This document shows, one piece after another, positions 36,905 to 48,864 of a stretch of 64,000 bases of DNA. A program made the position numbers and the translations under genes. Source of the DNA: Apus apus (Eukaryota; Chordata; Aves; Apodiformes; Apodidae). Numbering within the stretch: position 1 is the first letter of the stretch; each line of letters begins with the position of its first letter. The stretch covers positions 37,747,659-37,811,658 of the forward strand of contig NC_067283.1 in the NCBI RefSeq assembly GCF_020740795.1. The letters run 5' to 3'. The notes under the pieces are model-generated. The model made no database searches and was not told where the DNA came from. It was given only the letters and a program-made list of their open reading frames with translations.

Positions 36905-39900
36905 AAAGACCTCATAACATTAATATATTTGTTCACGAGTGACATTGTGATCCTTATTTTTGTAAGGCTTTTGATTGTTTTTTGCTATGGATAACCTGGT
37001 AGACCAACTTCACTAGAAAAAATGGCACTGAAAGGTGGGAAAATTAATTCTGTTGAAATCTTGCATTTCAAGCTGCGTATTTCAGCTCACCCTGAATTTG
37101 TTTCCTTATTATTTGATCCCACTGTATTGCTAAAGATAGTTATTCTCTCTTCTGCTGTTCAACACTGGAACAAATATATGAAGATGATCATAGATTTGTG
37201 TTGCTTAGTGTGAAAGAAATTAAGTTTTGGGCAAAAGTAATCTGTACAGGCTTTTAGGTCAAGTAGAATAATAGCCTGCTATTTTCTGAAAAATAAATAT
37301 GTTTCAGAAGAAGATAAATCTTCTCCATGGATAGAAGAACTCAAAAAAAAAAAAAAGCTTTTAAAGTGCCCACGGGTTTTAGTGCTCTAATTTTTTACGA
37401 AGTTGGAAGAAACAGTGAGCCTTCTTGGGACAGTGTCTGCATTATCTATGTTTTAATACTTTAATTTCAGCTCTTCACAGAACAAAAAGTGCTGACACAG
37501 ATTCTGTACTGAGTTTTAAACTGCACTGTAACAGCAAATGCCATCCTAGATAAAAGGTTAGTCTTGAAAACTGTACAAACAATATGCCAACTAGTATATG
37601 CAAAAAGGACCGGGATATTAATTTAACCTGACTAGGGAGTAGATTATACTATAAATAGGACTCTGAGACTGCACCTACTGCAAAGCTGGTTATTTCCTGC
37701 TAAATCCATTGCATGTATATTTGCCCTAATCCAGTAATGTGATTCTCAGTCTAATCCTTACACCTAGCTATTATACTGTACTAATTTTACTATGCACAGA
37801 GAGCTGTGCATACAGAAGGCTTTACTTGCTTGGATCCATTGCAGGATCAGAGCAAAGGCACTGCATCTAGATGGAAGGTATGAAAGTATATAAAGAATTT
37901 TATATATAGAAGGTAAGCTAACAGAGGATCAACACACCTGAAATCTGACATCCTTGGAAATACTGCGAAAAATTGAGAAAGGTCAAAATCTGAATAAAAA
38001 CAAGGATTCTCCAAGTTCAAAGTGTCATGTGTACTAGTGGAAACTATTTTGGAGCTAACTGGAGTTGAAGATTGATTTCTTCAGACAAAGTCCAAACATA
38101 ACCTTTTGTTTCAGCCCTGTTGGGGTTATGTGGGAGATAAGTACACAAAAAAAAGATTTTCAGGATTCCAGTGGAAAACTCACATTAATCCTGAATTGCA
38201 TATTCTCACAGTTTTTTTCAGTTACAGAAAAAATCTAGTAGTCATCATAGCACTAATTTCTGTGTCTTTACGAGAGGAAATGATAGAAATACTTGCCTAC
38301 TACAGCATGGAACTCCTGAATGCTATCTAACAAGTTTTAGCTATTGATCTTAATTTTTAATGAGATTTTTCACTTTTTAAATAAAATCGAAGAAACAAGG
38401 AATGAATCCCCTGTCAAAGCAATTGCCCTGAAAACAAAATTGTAGATGACATCTACCAAAAAACTAGTTTCTGTTGCTTCTTGAGTTTTCTGTGTCTTAT
38501 AGTCTTCCCTGACTTGCAGTGATTTATAAAGAGCAGCGTTGTTGTCACTTACTGCTTTCTTGTCACTTCATGAATGGCCACCAGAATCTTAATTTGAATT
38601 AGCATCACAACACTGCTGGGAATCAGCATTGCTGTACTGCTTTTAACTTTCAGTATTACCTGTGTTTTGCAAGTCCAAAACTATCCAAGTAAAAACAGCT
38701 GGTCTCATCCTGCTCTTTATTGCACTGGTGTGAGTCATGAAGAACATCACTAAATCATGTGAGTTAGCATAGTGTTATTGAGAAAGTTTAAGCCTTCTCT
38801 AAATTGTGCTCTAAGAATATCAGGTAGGGAACAGAAGAGATTATTTTCCACTTACCCAGTTTAATAATGTAAAAATAGGTGTACTTATAAAGGAATGTAT
38901 GCTGTCTCCTGGGTCGTATAATGGTATTTGGAAAGCTATAACAAAATTTGGATGCTTATTTCCCAGTGTTCAGAGGTTATCTGTGTGAAGCACTGTAGCA
39001 TAACTTCTAATTAACTTCTGTGGATACGTGGGAGGAATTACTTTTTACATCCTCATGTAGGAAGTTCATGCATAAAGTTTAAATCTAGAGCAATGCTTTT
39101 GTGAGTCTTGCCTTTGTTCAAAACATCCTGCTACGGCTCCTATAAAAGCAGTATCACTACTTTTAGGCTGAATTCTCCTTTGCTTTCATTGAGCATGATC
39201 TTACCTCGATATCCTACCATAATAATTTCGGTTTTGTACTCTCAATTCAAGCAGATAAAAGGTAGTGGATTAGTTTTTATAATGAAATGGTTTTAAATGC
39301 CAGATTGTAAATAAGTCAAGTTGTGATATTGCTGTAAAGAACATTCTCAACAGCTACATTTGTAATCACTAAGTATTCAAAGGGAAGAATAGGGAATCTG
39401 CCATTAACAGATGAACTGAAACAGCAACACTGAGCAGCAGAATAACCTACAAGATCCTTTAATATCATCTTTACTGAGCTAAATAGGCATGTGATGTCCT
39501 TCATATCCAAGAAATAAAAAATTGCAATGCTCCAGTCTCTAAATCTACATTTTTCTCTATTTTCTTACATAGATTTTGGGAGGAAAACCTTATTTAATTC
39601 ACCATAAGCTTCAGCTTCCTCTCTAGAACTGTAATGTGATTTTTTAATTATTATTATTTGGGGGGGGTTTGTGCTTAGTTTGGGTTTTTTGATTCTGTTT
39701 TCTGATGGAAACCAAATTTGATTCAAATGAGTTTTGGATGCTATTCTGTGCATAGAAATATATTTCTCCTTTAAGCAATATTATTCCTATAAAGAACAAT
39801 GATTATTTTTTTTCCCCACATGATGGTGCTCAATTAAAGATAGATCAATACAGCGTTTTGTTAATTCCTTATTTTTGTAAAATTTAGTTGTTACACAAAC

Positions 39901-42900
39901 GTTAACAATACTCACACCAGTCTTTAGAGATGAGAACTATGATAATGCTTTTATGGGTAGAAAAGTAGAGACAAACAAACTTTATAACCTTATTAATTTT
40001 GAGATCTGCTATATTTTAATCACCATTAATGAATTTTTGGTTTGACAGCAAAATTTATCTTCAGGTCTCAATTCACCTTTTAGTTTTCAGAAGACATGAG
40101 GCAACATCTCTTCTTTATACAAATCTGATGTACACTTGAGACCTGGGTATGAGAATGTACAATGAGCTTTCTAACTATACAAAGACCAAACCAAGATTGT
40201 ATAGACCATAATCATTCTACATAGTTGAACAATATGAATAATGAATTTATTCATTATGACATGTGTGACTTCCTAGATATTTTTAAAATAAATACAAAAA
40301 CATAAATTGTAGCTTAATATGCTGGTGATATCAGTACAACTAGAACCTTTTGAATCTACTACTTTGATTTATTTATTTTTTAGTACATTAATGCATATCA
40401 TGTTTGTGGACGTTAAGCTTGCAGCCTTTATTTACACCAGCACAAAAGGGAAATTAGACTTTTGACAAATGCTTCATAGGTATTTGCCAGCAGCAGAGTA
40501 AAAACAAGGTTTGAGTCTTTAATTTCCTTCCAGATTCCATAATATATGGATTCCTCTGCTTTCCTCCCTCATACATCACTTGTTTGATCCTTTCCTCTCC
40601 AAATTGTCCTTGTTCCAGTCCTGTATTGTCCTCATGTCATTCTGCTGAACTGGTCACCTCCAGTTTCCCTTTTCAATTTTCACCCTATTTGTGGTGTTTT
40701 GCCCCATTGTTTCAGAGCTGCTCTTCTGCTGCTGTTGTTCATCTTGTACCTCACTCTCACTGAATTTAATTCAGCTGAGATATATTTCCTAATGAGCATT
40801 TTGTCTTTTGCTTCACTTGACTTCCACTTTCTGGCTAAGGCCCTAAGGGTTCCCAGGCTCTCTGCAGAGCTCTGGTTTTTCCCTACTCAAACAACTACTT
40901 CCCCTTTGCCATCACCTGTTATGTCCTAATTACTAATGTGTCTACTATGGCTCCTCCTTTTCATTATGTTCCAGCAAGTTGTTCCTTTGTTTGTGGAGAT
41001 TTCTAAACCTGTGTTTTTCTCCCTCGCTTGAATCCTGAAAATGGCTGAGTTTATTACTTTTTTTGCTGACGTGTTAGAGATATTCTGTCTGAAGCAGACT
41101 GCCACGTTTGCCAGAACTTTAGAAAACATGGTCTTGCAGTAGGAATTGCTGGCAGGTGTGTAATTACATGTAGGTCTCTGTAAACTATAGAATATGAGCA
41201 GCATTTACTGGGTCAAACCAGTATCAGTTTGCCACTAGCAGCAGACTGGGGAGGGGGGGTGGGTTGAGAGAACATACTAATGATACTACTACTATAACAT
41301 TTTTTGTAGCAAGCTTTTCCAGTCTGTAGCAACTAAGTCACCTCCTGAGCCAGAGGTGGCATGGTTGTATTTAAACTTTGACCTAGACTGTCCCTCACTT
41401 GGCAGAGCTTCAATTATACATCTTTATTCTTCAGAAGTTCTGCTGTTGGCTTATGTCCAATGAAAGGAAGGGGCCAGCATATCGTTAAGCATGATGATAA
41501 TCTATTAGGATAATACTCTTCACATGCACCACTTCAGAATAAATTTGTCTGTTCATGGTGGATGAACAGCAGGTTGCCATTTTTCTGCCTTTCCTAATAT
41601 GTTCAGAATCTTTCATAATTCCCTTTATTCTATTGGATGGTCAGGTTAAAAAATAAGTGGGTGGCAATTCCATGCACAAAAGTAAACTGTTAGCAGTCCT
41701 TTTTGATTTTTAATTTGATTTTCACTGACTGCTTTCATTTGCATAACTGCAGCAGGTAAGTTAAGGTCACGTGCTTATGTCAGGGAAGCAGAGCTAGCTT
41801 CTTGTATTATGTGATAATTCATGTTACTGTGGAATATTAATCAGGAAACTTGAAAAAATATGTTTTCAGTTAAATTTTAAAGGAAGAAAAGGTATGCAGT
41901 CATGACCAAAATTACTACAACGTGCTGCTCTCTGCATATGGTCTGTGCAAAACTCTCTTTCCATGTCCTTATTTCTGATTAACAAGCAATATCTAAATAG
42001 ATTATAGGGTCTTGTAATGTGCTATGTTGAATGCCTAAGTAGCTGTTGATAAGTAGGAGGAAACATATGGCTGAGATTGTATTTTACGTACTGTTGAGTA
42101 ATTCGAAGCAACAAACCTTATTTGAGAATTGTATTTCTAGCCTAAATTGTAAGCCTCTGACTAAATGTTGTTTGCAAGTAGATGCTAACGGCAACCTACA
42201 GTGTAGCAGCAGTGCTATTAGTCCCTAGTCTCTTGGCTCTGGTACTGTCTTGCTATATTTTTTTATATTGAATTCAGCAAAATGCTTCACAGTAAACAGG
42301 AATGGAGGGAGTGAGCTATTTATGTAGAGTGGATATAGATTTATATACAAAAATCAAATTTAGCTTTCAACTCTTGTTTACCTGTCCTTGTCAGATGTAA
42401 TCTTTTAGAGACAGCATCTAGGTATCCCAGATACTCAAATTCTAAATTAAAATAGAAGAATTGAAAGCTAATTTCCTGAAACAAGGTTAAAACCATCTGG
42501 GTTTTGTAGTTTACCTTTTCTTAAACATTAATAAAGAAAACAAAACAAAACCAAAAATCACATAACAATATTTCAGACTATTCAGAGTCCTTAGTTTTCA
42601 TTTTGCCAAAATTCTAAGAAATAATTTTCCAAGACTTGTCAAATCTTTAGCTTCTCCTTCAGCTCCCTCTTAAATACTCTCAGCTGTTGTCTCTACTTTC
42701 CTGAACTTCTGGTCCTCAGCTCACTGGCATTTCACCCAGCTAAATTTGGCTGCTTTGAACTACTCCAGACTTAATGCTTCAATGTTTCACAACTACTGTC
42801 TGAAGTTAAGTACCAGTCTGTACTAAGGAGGATTACTCTTGTTTGTAAAAGGTTGTAGAATATGCCAAATTCAAGTGCAAAATGGGATGTAACATTTTAA

Positions 42901-43995
42901 TTTCTCTTATTATGTAGTTTGAGGCTTTGTGTGTATCATTTTTGGCAAAATGTTTCACTAGCTCTACTTCAGAAAAGTTTGGATGGTTGTTTTGTGATGT
43001 GTAGAACAAACATAACTTTTTAAAATCAGCTTTGTTACAAATTGTTCAAAGTAGATAGCTTTATCATAACCAATTTATTCTGCCATGATTGAAGCACAAC
43101 AAGTGTCCTCTTTCCTGCAGTTCTCACAGTTGAGGATGCCTTCAGCATGTTCTTTCAAAGAATTTTGTATTGTCTCTCCATGTGCATCTGTGCGTCAACA
43201 GGTGTCCATTATTGCTAGAGCTTACACTGCAGTTGCAGTTTCCTGGCCAGTGGTGAATATATTTTGATGACTGTAATTTGTGCTCATGGTTATCAACATG
43301 AAGCATGCCACAACTCCTCCGGCAGTTATTCATTTCTTATGGCATGTGTATTTGTATAATTGCTTGGACTGGACTGGATTTTTTACCCGGGTTAAGCCCT
43401 AAGTCTCTAAACATTTTCTGTCTCATAGTTGTAAAGAAATTTCCATGGACTCTTACTAAACTCAACTTACTGAAGCCATTATGTTATAGAGCCCTCAAAA
43501 CAGCATTTGGTTTACAGCTCAGAGTTTGTATTGTGTATGAGGAAGAACAGCATTAGTTACTAGGGGCTGGCGGAGTTATTAGGTGGCCACTTGACTCCTG
43601 TGGAAAATTGTGTCTTTTCTCCACTTTTTATGATCATTTTTGGAGAGTTAAAATCAAGAAATCTTCAAATGCATACTCAAGTTACTGTTTCCTGACTGCC
43701 TGCAAGTAGGATTGAGAATATATTCCTTTCTCCTGCACTACATCCCTACTTAGATGAAATTTGGAGGAGGCAATGAGTGGCTCAAACCAGGACAACAGAG
43801 GCAAAAATCTTGTGATGTCCTGGATTTTGCAAGTATAGGAATTTATTTTTTTTCCCAAAAAGGACATGTGGTAACTCATGATAGTTATATAAAACCTAAC
43901 TATGAGTGTGATACCTGCCAGTGAGACTAAATGGGAAAGTATAAAGAAAAATCAATTTTTCAATTCTCTTACTATTGAACTGAAAGATATGAGAA

Positions 43996-44062
43996 TAATT
44001 TTGAAAAAAACCCCAACAACAACAGAAAACAAACAAACCCAAACAAAATCCAAAAAAACAAT
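43996..44062 (+). repeat. A-rich CAAC/CAAAC tract
   Basis: A low-complexity run of A and C (CCCCAACAACAACAG, AACAAACAAACCC, AAACAAAATCCAAAAAAACAA). It belongs to the same class as the tracts at 14.0, 16.7 and 21.7 kb. Confidence 0.8.
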
Positions 44063-45414
44063 TGCTGGCATTTGGTACTAAAAATTGAATATTTTAAAAT
44101 TTCAATTCAATCACTAGTGATTCCCATTGTTTAAAGTCAATCAGCTAACCAAGGAAATGATAGTTCTGTGAGATCTTGTATGCTTCCAAAGTAATAGGAG
44201 CTGCAAGTCAGTCTCCCTTTTCACAAGTCACTTCTGAAAACTGAGCTGGCACCTATATAAACTTATGTACAGGGCTCCAGTACAAGCAGAATTGGACAGA
44301 TTCATGAGCTCAGTGAAATAGTGCTGTGTTCTTCAAAGCCAAGGGGGGGTTACTGTGGGTAGACTTTATATTGTGCTATAAAACGTATGCATTAGCATTT
44401 GCTGAGGTTTGGCTTTTGTTTGTTGGGTTGTTGGGTTTTTTCCTTTTAATTTTTTACCATAAAGACAAATAATTGTCTTTGTCTTTTTTGTCCCTCCTGG
44501 AGCAGCCTCTTTGTGCTCCTTGTCATAAAAAGTGGGAATCAAAGTCTTCTATCTGGAGAAAGGGAGAAATGCAAATAAATGGGGAGAGCAAGAAATAAAC
44601 ACAGTAATACTGTAAAATAGCAAGAGAACAACAGGCTTTCCATCCCTAATGTGCAGTGGTTTTTAGCTTTGGGAGTTTACTCACACTTCTCAAGTGCCTT
44701 TTAGTCTTGAAAGAACATGGGGAACTTTTGCCATTGCTGCTACAGTAAGTGAAATGACTGTACTGTGGAGCACTATCTGGAAGCACTATAAGAGCCACAG
44801 TACCAGCCTGAGCAAGTTACTCATCCCAATGTGGGACCAGCAGTATTATTATTATTTTCTTTTTATTCACACATTAGACTTCCTGGACTAGGATCTAAGT
44901 CTTTATTCTCTCTTTGGCTAGTCAAACAAACAAACTCTTCTAGGAATTTTTCAGGGAGAAATTTCTGAAAGAATTATCTAGATCATATTCAAAATTACGT
45001 TGAAAATGTTCCTTAAATAGACAAAATAGCCTCAGCATGCACCTGAGAGTGCTTTCCATGTTTTAGTCAAGCTTTGCAATGAACGTCTACAGGAGCGCAT
45101 GCCAATAGTGTTTTCTCTTTCAGGAAAGTAAGATCCCAAGCTTTATCCTGCCCTAATGTTCCTCACAAAACAGGGTATATGTGAGCTATTATGTTTCAAG
45201 CCTAGGAAGCTTCCTACGTGCGCTAGCTGGGAGCTGGAGGGGCCAGCCCGGGATGGGTCCGGAGGGGGTCCCGCCAACCCCCGGGGACCGCTGCTCCCCG
45301 GGCTGCCCCTGCCCCGCTCCGCCTCAGGTACATAAGGTGGCTCTGCCCCCTCTCCCCGCCCTCCCCCCCGCAGCCCTGACAGCCGCGTTCTGCCGGTGTC
45401 ACCCCCACCTTAGC

Positions 45415-45434
45415 GGGAGGGGAGGGGGCGCGGG
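45415..45434 (+). promoter_or_regulatory. G-quadruplex-forming motif upstream of the start codon
   Basis: Four G runs (3, 4, 5 and 3 G) are separated by loops of 1, 1 and 3 bases, which satisfies the usual G3+N1-7 rule on the coding strand. It lies about 284 bases before the channel ATG, so it is in the promoter or, if transcription starts upstream, in the 5' leader RNA. A function is inferred only. Confidence 0.6.
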
Positions 45435-45570
45435 CGTCGCTGACCTGGGGGCTCCGCACCTGTGCGCGGGGCTCCGCCCCCGCCCAGCTCGGCAGCGGGG
45501 GCGGGATTGCTCTGCCGTGTCGGGGCTGACGAACGGGGGGCTCCCGGCGCCGAAGGCGGCGCGGCGGCAT

Positions 45571-45648
45571 CCCCATCCTCCTCCTCCTCCTCCTATCCTT
45601 CCCTTCCCTCCCTCTCTCCGCCTCCTCCCTGCCTTCCCCCGGGCGCCC
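45571..45648 (+). repeat. Polypyrimidine tract with (CCT)n core
   Basis: Nearly 80 bases of C and T with very few purines, including about six tandem CCT units (45577-45594) and then CCTTCCCTTCCCTCCCTCTCTCC. Such promoter tracts can form triplex DNA and bind poly-C or Sp/KLF-type proteins. It is immediately upstream of the coding start and probably within the 5' leader. Confidence 0.75.
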
Positions 45649-45689
45649 TCTGCACTTTCTTCTCGAACCACCCTCGTAGGCAAACTTTG

Positions 45690-45785
45690 ATGGGGAACCT
45701 CGCACCACGCTGGAAAAATGCCGGTTATGAAGGGATTACTGGCACCCCAAAACACCTTCCTCGACACCATCGCCACCCGTTTTGA
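45690..45785 (+). CDS. Upstream ORF overlapping the channel start codon out of frame
   Basis: An ATG at 45690, 28 bases before the channel ATG, opens a 31-codon frame (starting MGNLAPRW) that ends at TGA 45783-45785, inside channel exon 1. It is in the +1 frame relative to the channel. Its context is mixed (T at -3, G at +4), weaker than that of the channel start (A at -3). If the mRNA leader includes it, ribosomes that start here cannot reinitiate at the channel ATG, so it should lower channel translation. The same frame is open further upstream to an ATG at 45462, which may not be transcribed. Its use depends on the unknown transcription start. Confidence 0.45.
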   Translation: MGNLAPRWKNAGYEGITGTPKHLPRHHRHPF

Positions 45786-45793
45786 CGGCACAC
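45718..45793 (+). CDS. KCNH8: Exon 1 of an ELK (Kv12) voltage-gated K+ channel, probably KCNH8
   Basis: This exon encodes 25 residues beginning [16 protein letters not shown] and ending RFDGT, plus the first base (C) of codon 26, which would become His with AC or AT from exon 2. It stops exactly at a donor, AC|GTGAGT. The peptide is the PAS-cap of ether-a-go-go family channels, the amphipathic segment in front of the cytoplasmic PAS domain that modulates gating. The full protein would be a plasma-membrane channel subunit of about 1,100 residues with six membrane segments, a pore and a C-terminal cyclic-nucleotide-binding-homology domain; none of those parts is in this window. Expression of Kv12 channels is mainly neuronal. 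The start is supported by family identity and by A at -3. KCNH4 has the same residues here to my memory, while KCNH3 differs (Ala-3, Arg-5 type changes). The first intron of over 18 kb and the gene-poor flank favour KCNH8. Confidence 0.9.
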
Positions 45794-45799
45794 GTGAGT
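45794..45799 (+). other. Splice donor of exon 1
   Basis: GTGAGT is a full match to the donor consensus GTRAGT. It falls one base into a codon, giving a phase-1 intron at the FDGT/H junction, which is where the ELK family is known to be interrupted. Confidence 0.92.
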
Positions 45800-46343
45800 C
45801 CGGGCTGGGGCAGCGGGGATTACGGGGGGCACTGTGCATCCCACGGGAGCCCCCTCTTCCCTCCCCCAGTCTCCCGTGGGTTTCCTTGGTACCAGAGCCT
45901 GTACTGAGGAGGGGTAGGCGAGGGAATTCCCACCGTCTCCTGCTCCCTGCCTGGCTCCTCCTCAGCTTTGCAGGTGACTAGGCTGTCGAGTCCCCTCTCC
46001 TCCCGAGTCCCTACGCGGGATTCCAGGAGGGCCGGGACCAGGTAGAGCCTGGCTGCCGCTGGAGCCAGGATCTCTGCAGGAATGTTGAGCGCTGGGCAGG
46101 GGTTGGGGCTTCGCCTCCCGCCCTGTCGTCCCCCTGGCAGCCGAGAGACTGCGAGAGAAAGGCAGGCTTCGGAACTGGAGGTCTGGGAGCGTTAAAATTT
46201 TCTTTTCCTTTATTGCTCCACAACCGCGATATGAAATCTCCCTGAAAGCTGGGTTCCGGTAACTGGAGCTCGGCAGCTGTTGCAGGGTGTTCCGCGGCGG
46301 GAGGGCTGTGGGCAGGGCCGCTCTGCCGGCAGCGACCTCGGGC

Positions 46344-46364
46344 TGCAGCACCATGGACAGGGCC
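46344..46364 (+). promoter_or_regulatory. RE1/NRSE (REST-binding) site
   Basis: The 21 bases match the canonical RE1 at 19 positions. The left half is TGCAGCACC (consensus TTCAGCACC), the two-base centre is AT, and the right half is GGACAGGGCC (consensus GGACAGCGCC). Both half-sites are present at canonical spacing and in the same orientation. It sits inside the CpG island, about 550 bases downstream of exon 1, a usual distance for REST repression of neuronal genes. REST silences neuronal channel genes in non-neural cells, so this fits a Kv12 channel. Occupancy is inferred, not shown. Confidence 0.8.
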
Positions 46365-46559
46365 CGGCCCGGGCGGGTCCCGGCTCAGCTTCCCGGCGCT
46401 TCCCGCCGCTCCCGGCTCCTCCCGCCGCCCCCGCCTCGGCGGCTCCCCCGGCGGGGCGCTGGCTCAGCGCACGGAGCGGGCTCCCATGCGGGAAGTTGGC
46501 TTCGGTCCCCTCGGGCTGTGGGTTAGGTGTTGTCCTTCTCTTATGGAGTTGTGTTGCTT

Positions 46560-46587
46560 CTTTCATGGGGGTTCGCCCGTATGAAAG
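46560..46587 (+). other. Hairpin with TTCG tetraloop at the 3' edge of the CpG island
   Basis: Arms 46560-46571 (CTTTCATGGGGG) and 46576-46587 (CCCGTATGAAAG) pair over 12 positions, with one G-G mismatch and one G-T wobble, around the loop TTCG. In intron RNA this would be a stable stem, although the loop-closing pair is G-C rather than the C-G of the classical UUCG tetraloop. Confidence 0.6.
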
Positions 46588-48864
46588 AGAATAAAAGGTG
46601 GCAGGAGAGAGCAGGTTTGGACATAAAGAGACTCCTTTCCCTCTAATTGACTTCAAAAATAAATCCAGTCATTCAAAGTGGAGGAAAATCAAACTCGGAT
46701 TAGAGTCCCTGTCAGCTGTTTCTTGAAGACAGGGCAGTCTAGTGGGTTTGATGTCCTCTTGATTATGCGTCTATTGGCTTATTTTTCAACGGTTCAGCTA
46801 GTGTGTAATTCAGGCAACTGAACTGTGATTACTGTATCAATAAGTTGTAAAATGTCAAGAAAATGATGTAGTCATTTAAATCAGTTGTGAAGAAGCACAG
46901 AACTGTGTTGTAACTACTCTGCTAGTCTGAGGATACATAGCTGGTTATGATTCAGGGCTGTATGTAATCAATACTTCGTAATAAAGCAATCCTTCTTAAG
47001 ACTGCTTAAATATACCTTTAAATTCTTTTGACTACAGAACTCAGTCCTTTTCCTGCTATCCTCTACCCTTCTATTTCTATAAAGTGTATGGGTACTATTT
47101 GCTTCATATTGAAGCCTGCAGCTCTAATAGGAGTTTTGTTGCTGATACTGTCATTTCTTCCCTGCTTTGTGCTCAGGACCCTCCTCCTTTTCAATGGCTT
47201 CCTTTCAAAGGATGGAGCACATAGTCTGCAAGCTGTACACACAAACCTTTCAGGAATTCTGTATTGTTCTTGAAAGATCCAATTAATCAAGCAACATGCT
47301 CGATGCAGATGTTTTATTAAATGAAAGCTAGAAAAATTTCTAATCCCCATGTTTTCAGTAACACCAGCAGACAAATGTGGTAGAAAGTTTATTGCTTAGC
47401 TGAATTTTAGGGACAAAAGTAGATACTTTTTTAAAGCAATGATTCTACCAACTTGCATGGAGTTGAATGGTCCAGTGTTTTCTTAGACACTGGGATCTGT
47501 TTCTACTTGCTTTGCTTTGAAATCTCTAATCCTGACACAAATCTACTTTTTTCTGAGATGTAATTGAAAAAGAATGTAATTAGATATTTAAGTACCCTAA
47601 GTAAATACAGCACATTGTATTTTATTACAGACAGTGAAATTTTATTTTATTCATTTTAACATTTCAGAATGTGGCTTAAATATTAAACATGTCTAAACTA
47701 GAAGTCATCATATGATTATCATCATGTGAAATATTCACAGAAGTTGATAAGTATGTAGTCTTTAATCAAATAAAACTAGCAGAACTTCTGGAAGATGCTA
47801 TTCCATGGAAGACTGGTAGTCTTTCAATTTATATAATAATACATCTCTTCTTGAATGTTAGAGTAAAATGATGAATCAATTAATGCTTTTTCAAAAACAA
47901 ATTTATGCATACTTATTTACCCCTTAGCTCACTTTAATTTCTTCAGAAATAGCTGATCTCTTTAGTGGCTTTGACACAACACACTTTTTTTCTTTAAAAA
48001 TGCTAGATATTTAAATACAAGAATATATAAGAATATTGATTAACTGCCCCCCCTTCTTTTTTTTTTTTGAGATATAGAAATGTAGTTTTTTAAAATGTGT
48101 CTACATAATTCAGCACCAAGTAGAAACTTTTTTATTATTATTTCAGTTGTCCAAGTGGTATTACTGAGGTTGTTCAAGTTACTAAATCTAGAAGTAACAC
48201 TAATGGCTAATCCTTGCAAGAATCAGTCCCTTGTTCTCCTAGTTTTATAGATGATACTGTTTGAGAAAGGAATGGAAGGAATATAAATTATACATGGCAC
48301 TGAAGCTGTATTTCATAAACTACTTTGACATCATATATGATGATATTTGAATGTTAAAATACAGTTTTGTGATAAAGGGCCTTTTTTGGTTGCTGTTGTA
48401 ACATAGTCTGTAGTTAACAGACTGCCTTTCATTTTAAGCCCCTGGGAAGGATATATTATGTAGTCATCAGTGATAGACTAATCCACCAATGCATCTTTAA
48501 TCCAGAAGAGGGATAATTCTAATTCTGGGCAAAAGTGCAAGAAGGGATTCTACATAATATCAGAAAATATACTTTGCTTTACACAAAACTTTTTTAAAAA
48601 ATAATTCACATAAGTATTTTAATTTTACTATTGTAATGATTTATGTTTAATTAGCAATTATCAATCCCATTATAAAAAAAATGCACATCTCAAAAAAGCA
48701 CAATTAACACCTGTGTGACCGGATACTTTAGCAGCTCAGAATTCTTATGGTAGATACTTTTAATTGCTGTAAGTATGTTACACTCATATGTTCTTTACAT
48801 GTGAACCCAGAGAGTATATGTGAAGGAAAGAGAATTAGAGAAATGTTGAGGTGACTCTTAGCTG

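Larger units (their letters stand above)
35978..45189. other. Gene-free upstream flank of the channel gene
   Basis: No additional exon was recognised in the 9 kb before the CpG island. Simple and symmetric sequence includes the AT palindrome at 36861-36880 with a following TA run to 36904, an inverted repeat at 40238-40257, a G run near 39660-39667, and an A/C tract at 43996-44062. Distal promoter elements could lie here but none stands out. Confidence 0.65.
45190..46530 (+). promoter_or_regulatory. CpG island spanning promoter, leader, exon 1 and 5' intron 1
   Basis: GC and CpG content rise sharply from about 45215 and fall away by about 46520; this is the only large CpG island in the window. 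It contains a GC box (GGGGCGGG at 45498-45505) close to oppositely oriented CCGCCCCCGCCC at 45474-45486. There is no convincing TATA box near the leader, consistent with a dispersed CpG-island promoter. The coding start lies about 530 bases inside the island. The transcription start cannot be placed from sequence alone. Opposite-strand transcription is possible but not supported by anything specific. Long frames across the island on both strands come from its base composition. Confidence 0.88.

Noticed and set aside
45181..45690. 169-codon frame on + in the CpG island
   Set aside because: Pro/Ala/Arg/Gly-rich translation caused by GC content. It ends before and out of frame with the channel exon and has no recognisable domain.
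46287..46594. Frames on + in early intron 1, one with an ATG inside the RE1 motif
   Set aside because: They lie downstream of the splice donor, are composition-driven, and the ATG is part of the RE1 sequence itself.
45223..46656. Several 130-161-codon frames on - across the CpG island
   Set aside because: They overlap one another in different frames and have low-complexity composition, as expected for stop-poor GC-rich DNA. No evidence of a divergent protein-coding gene.
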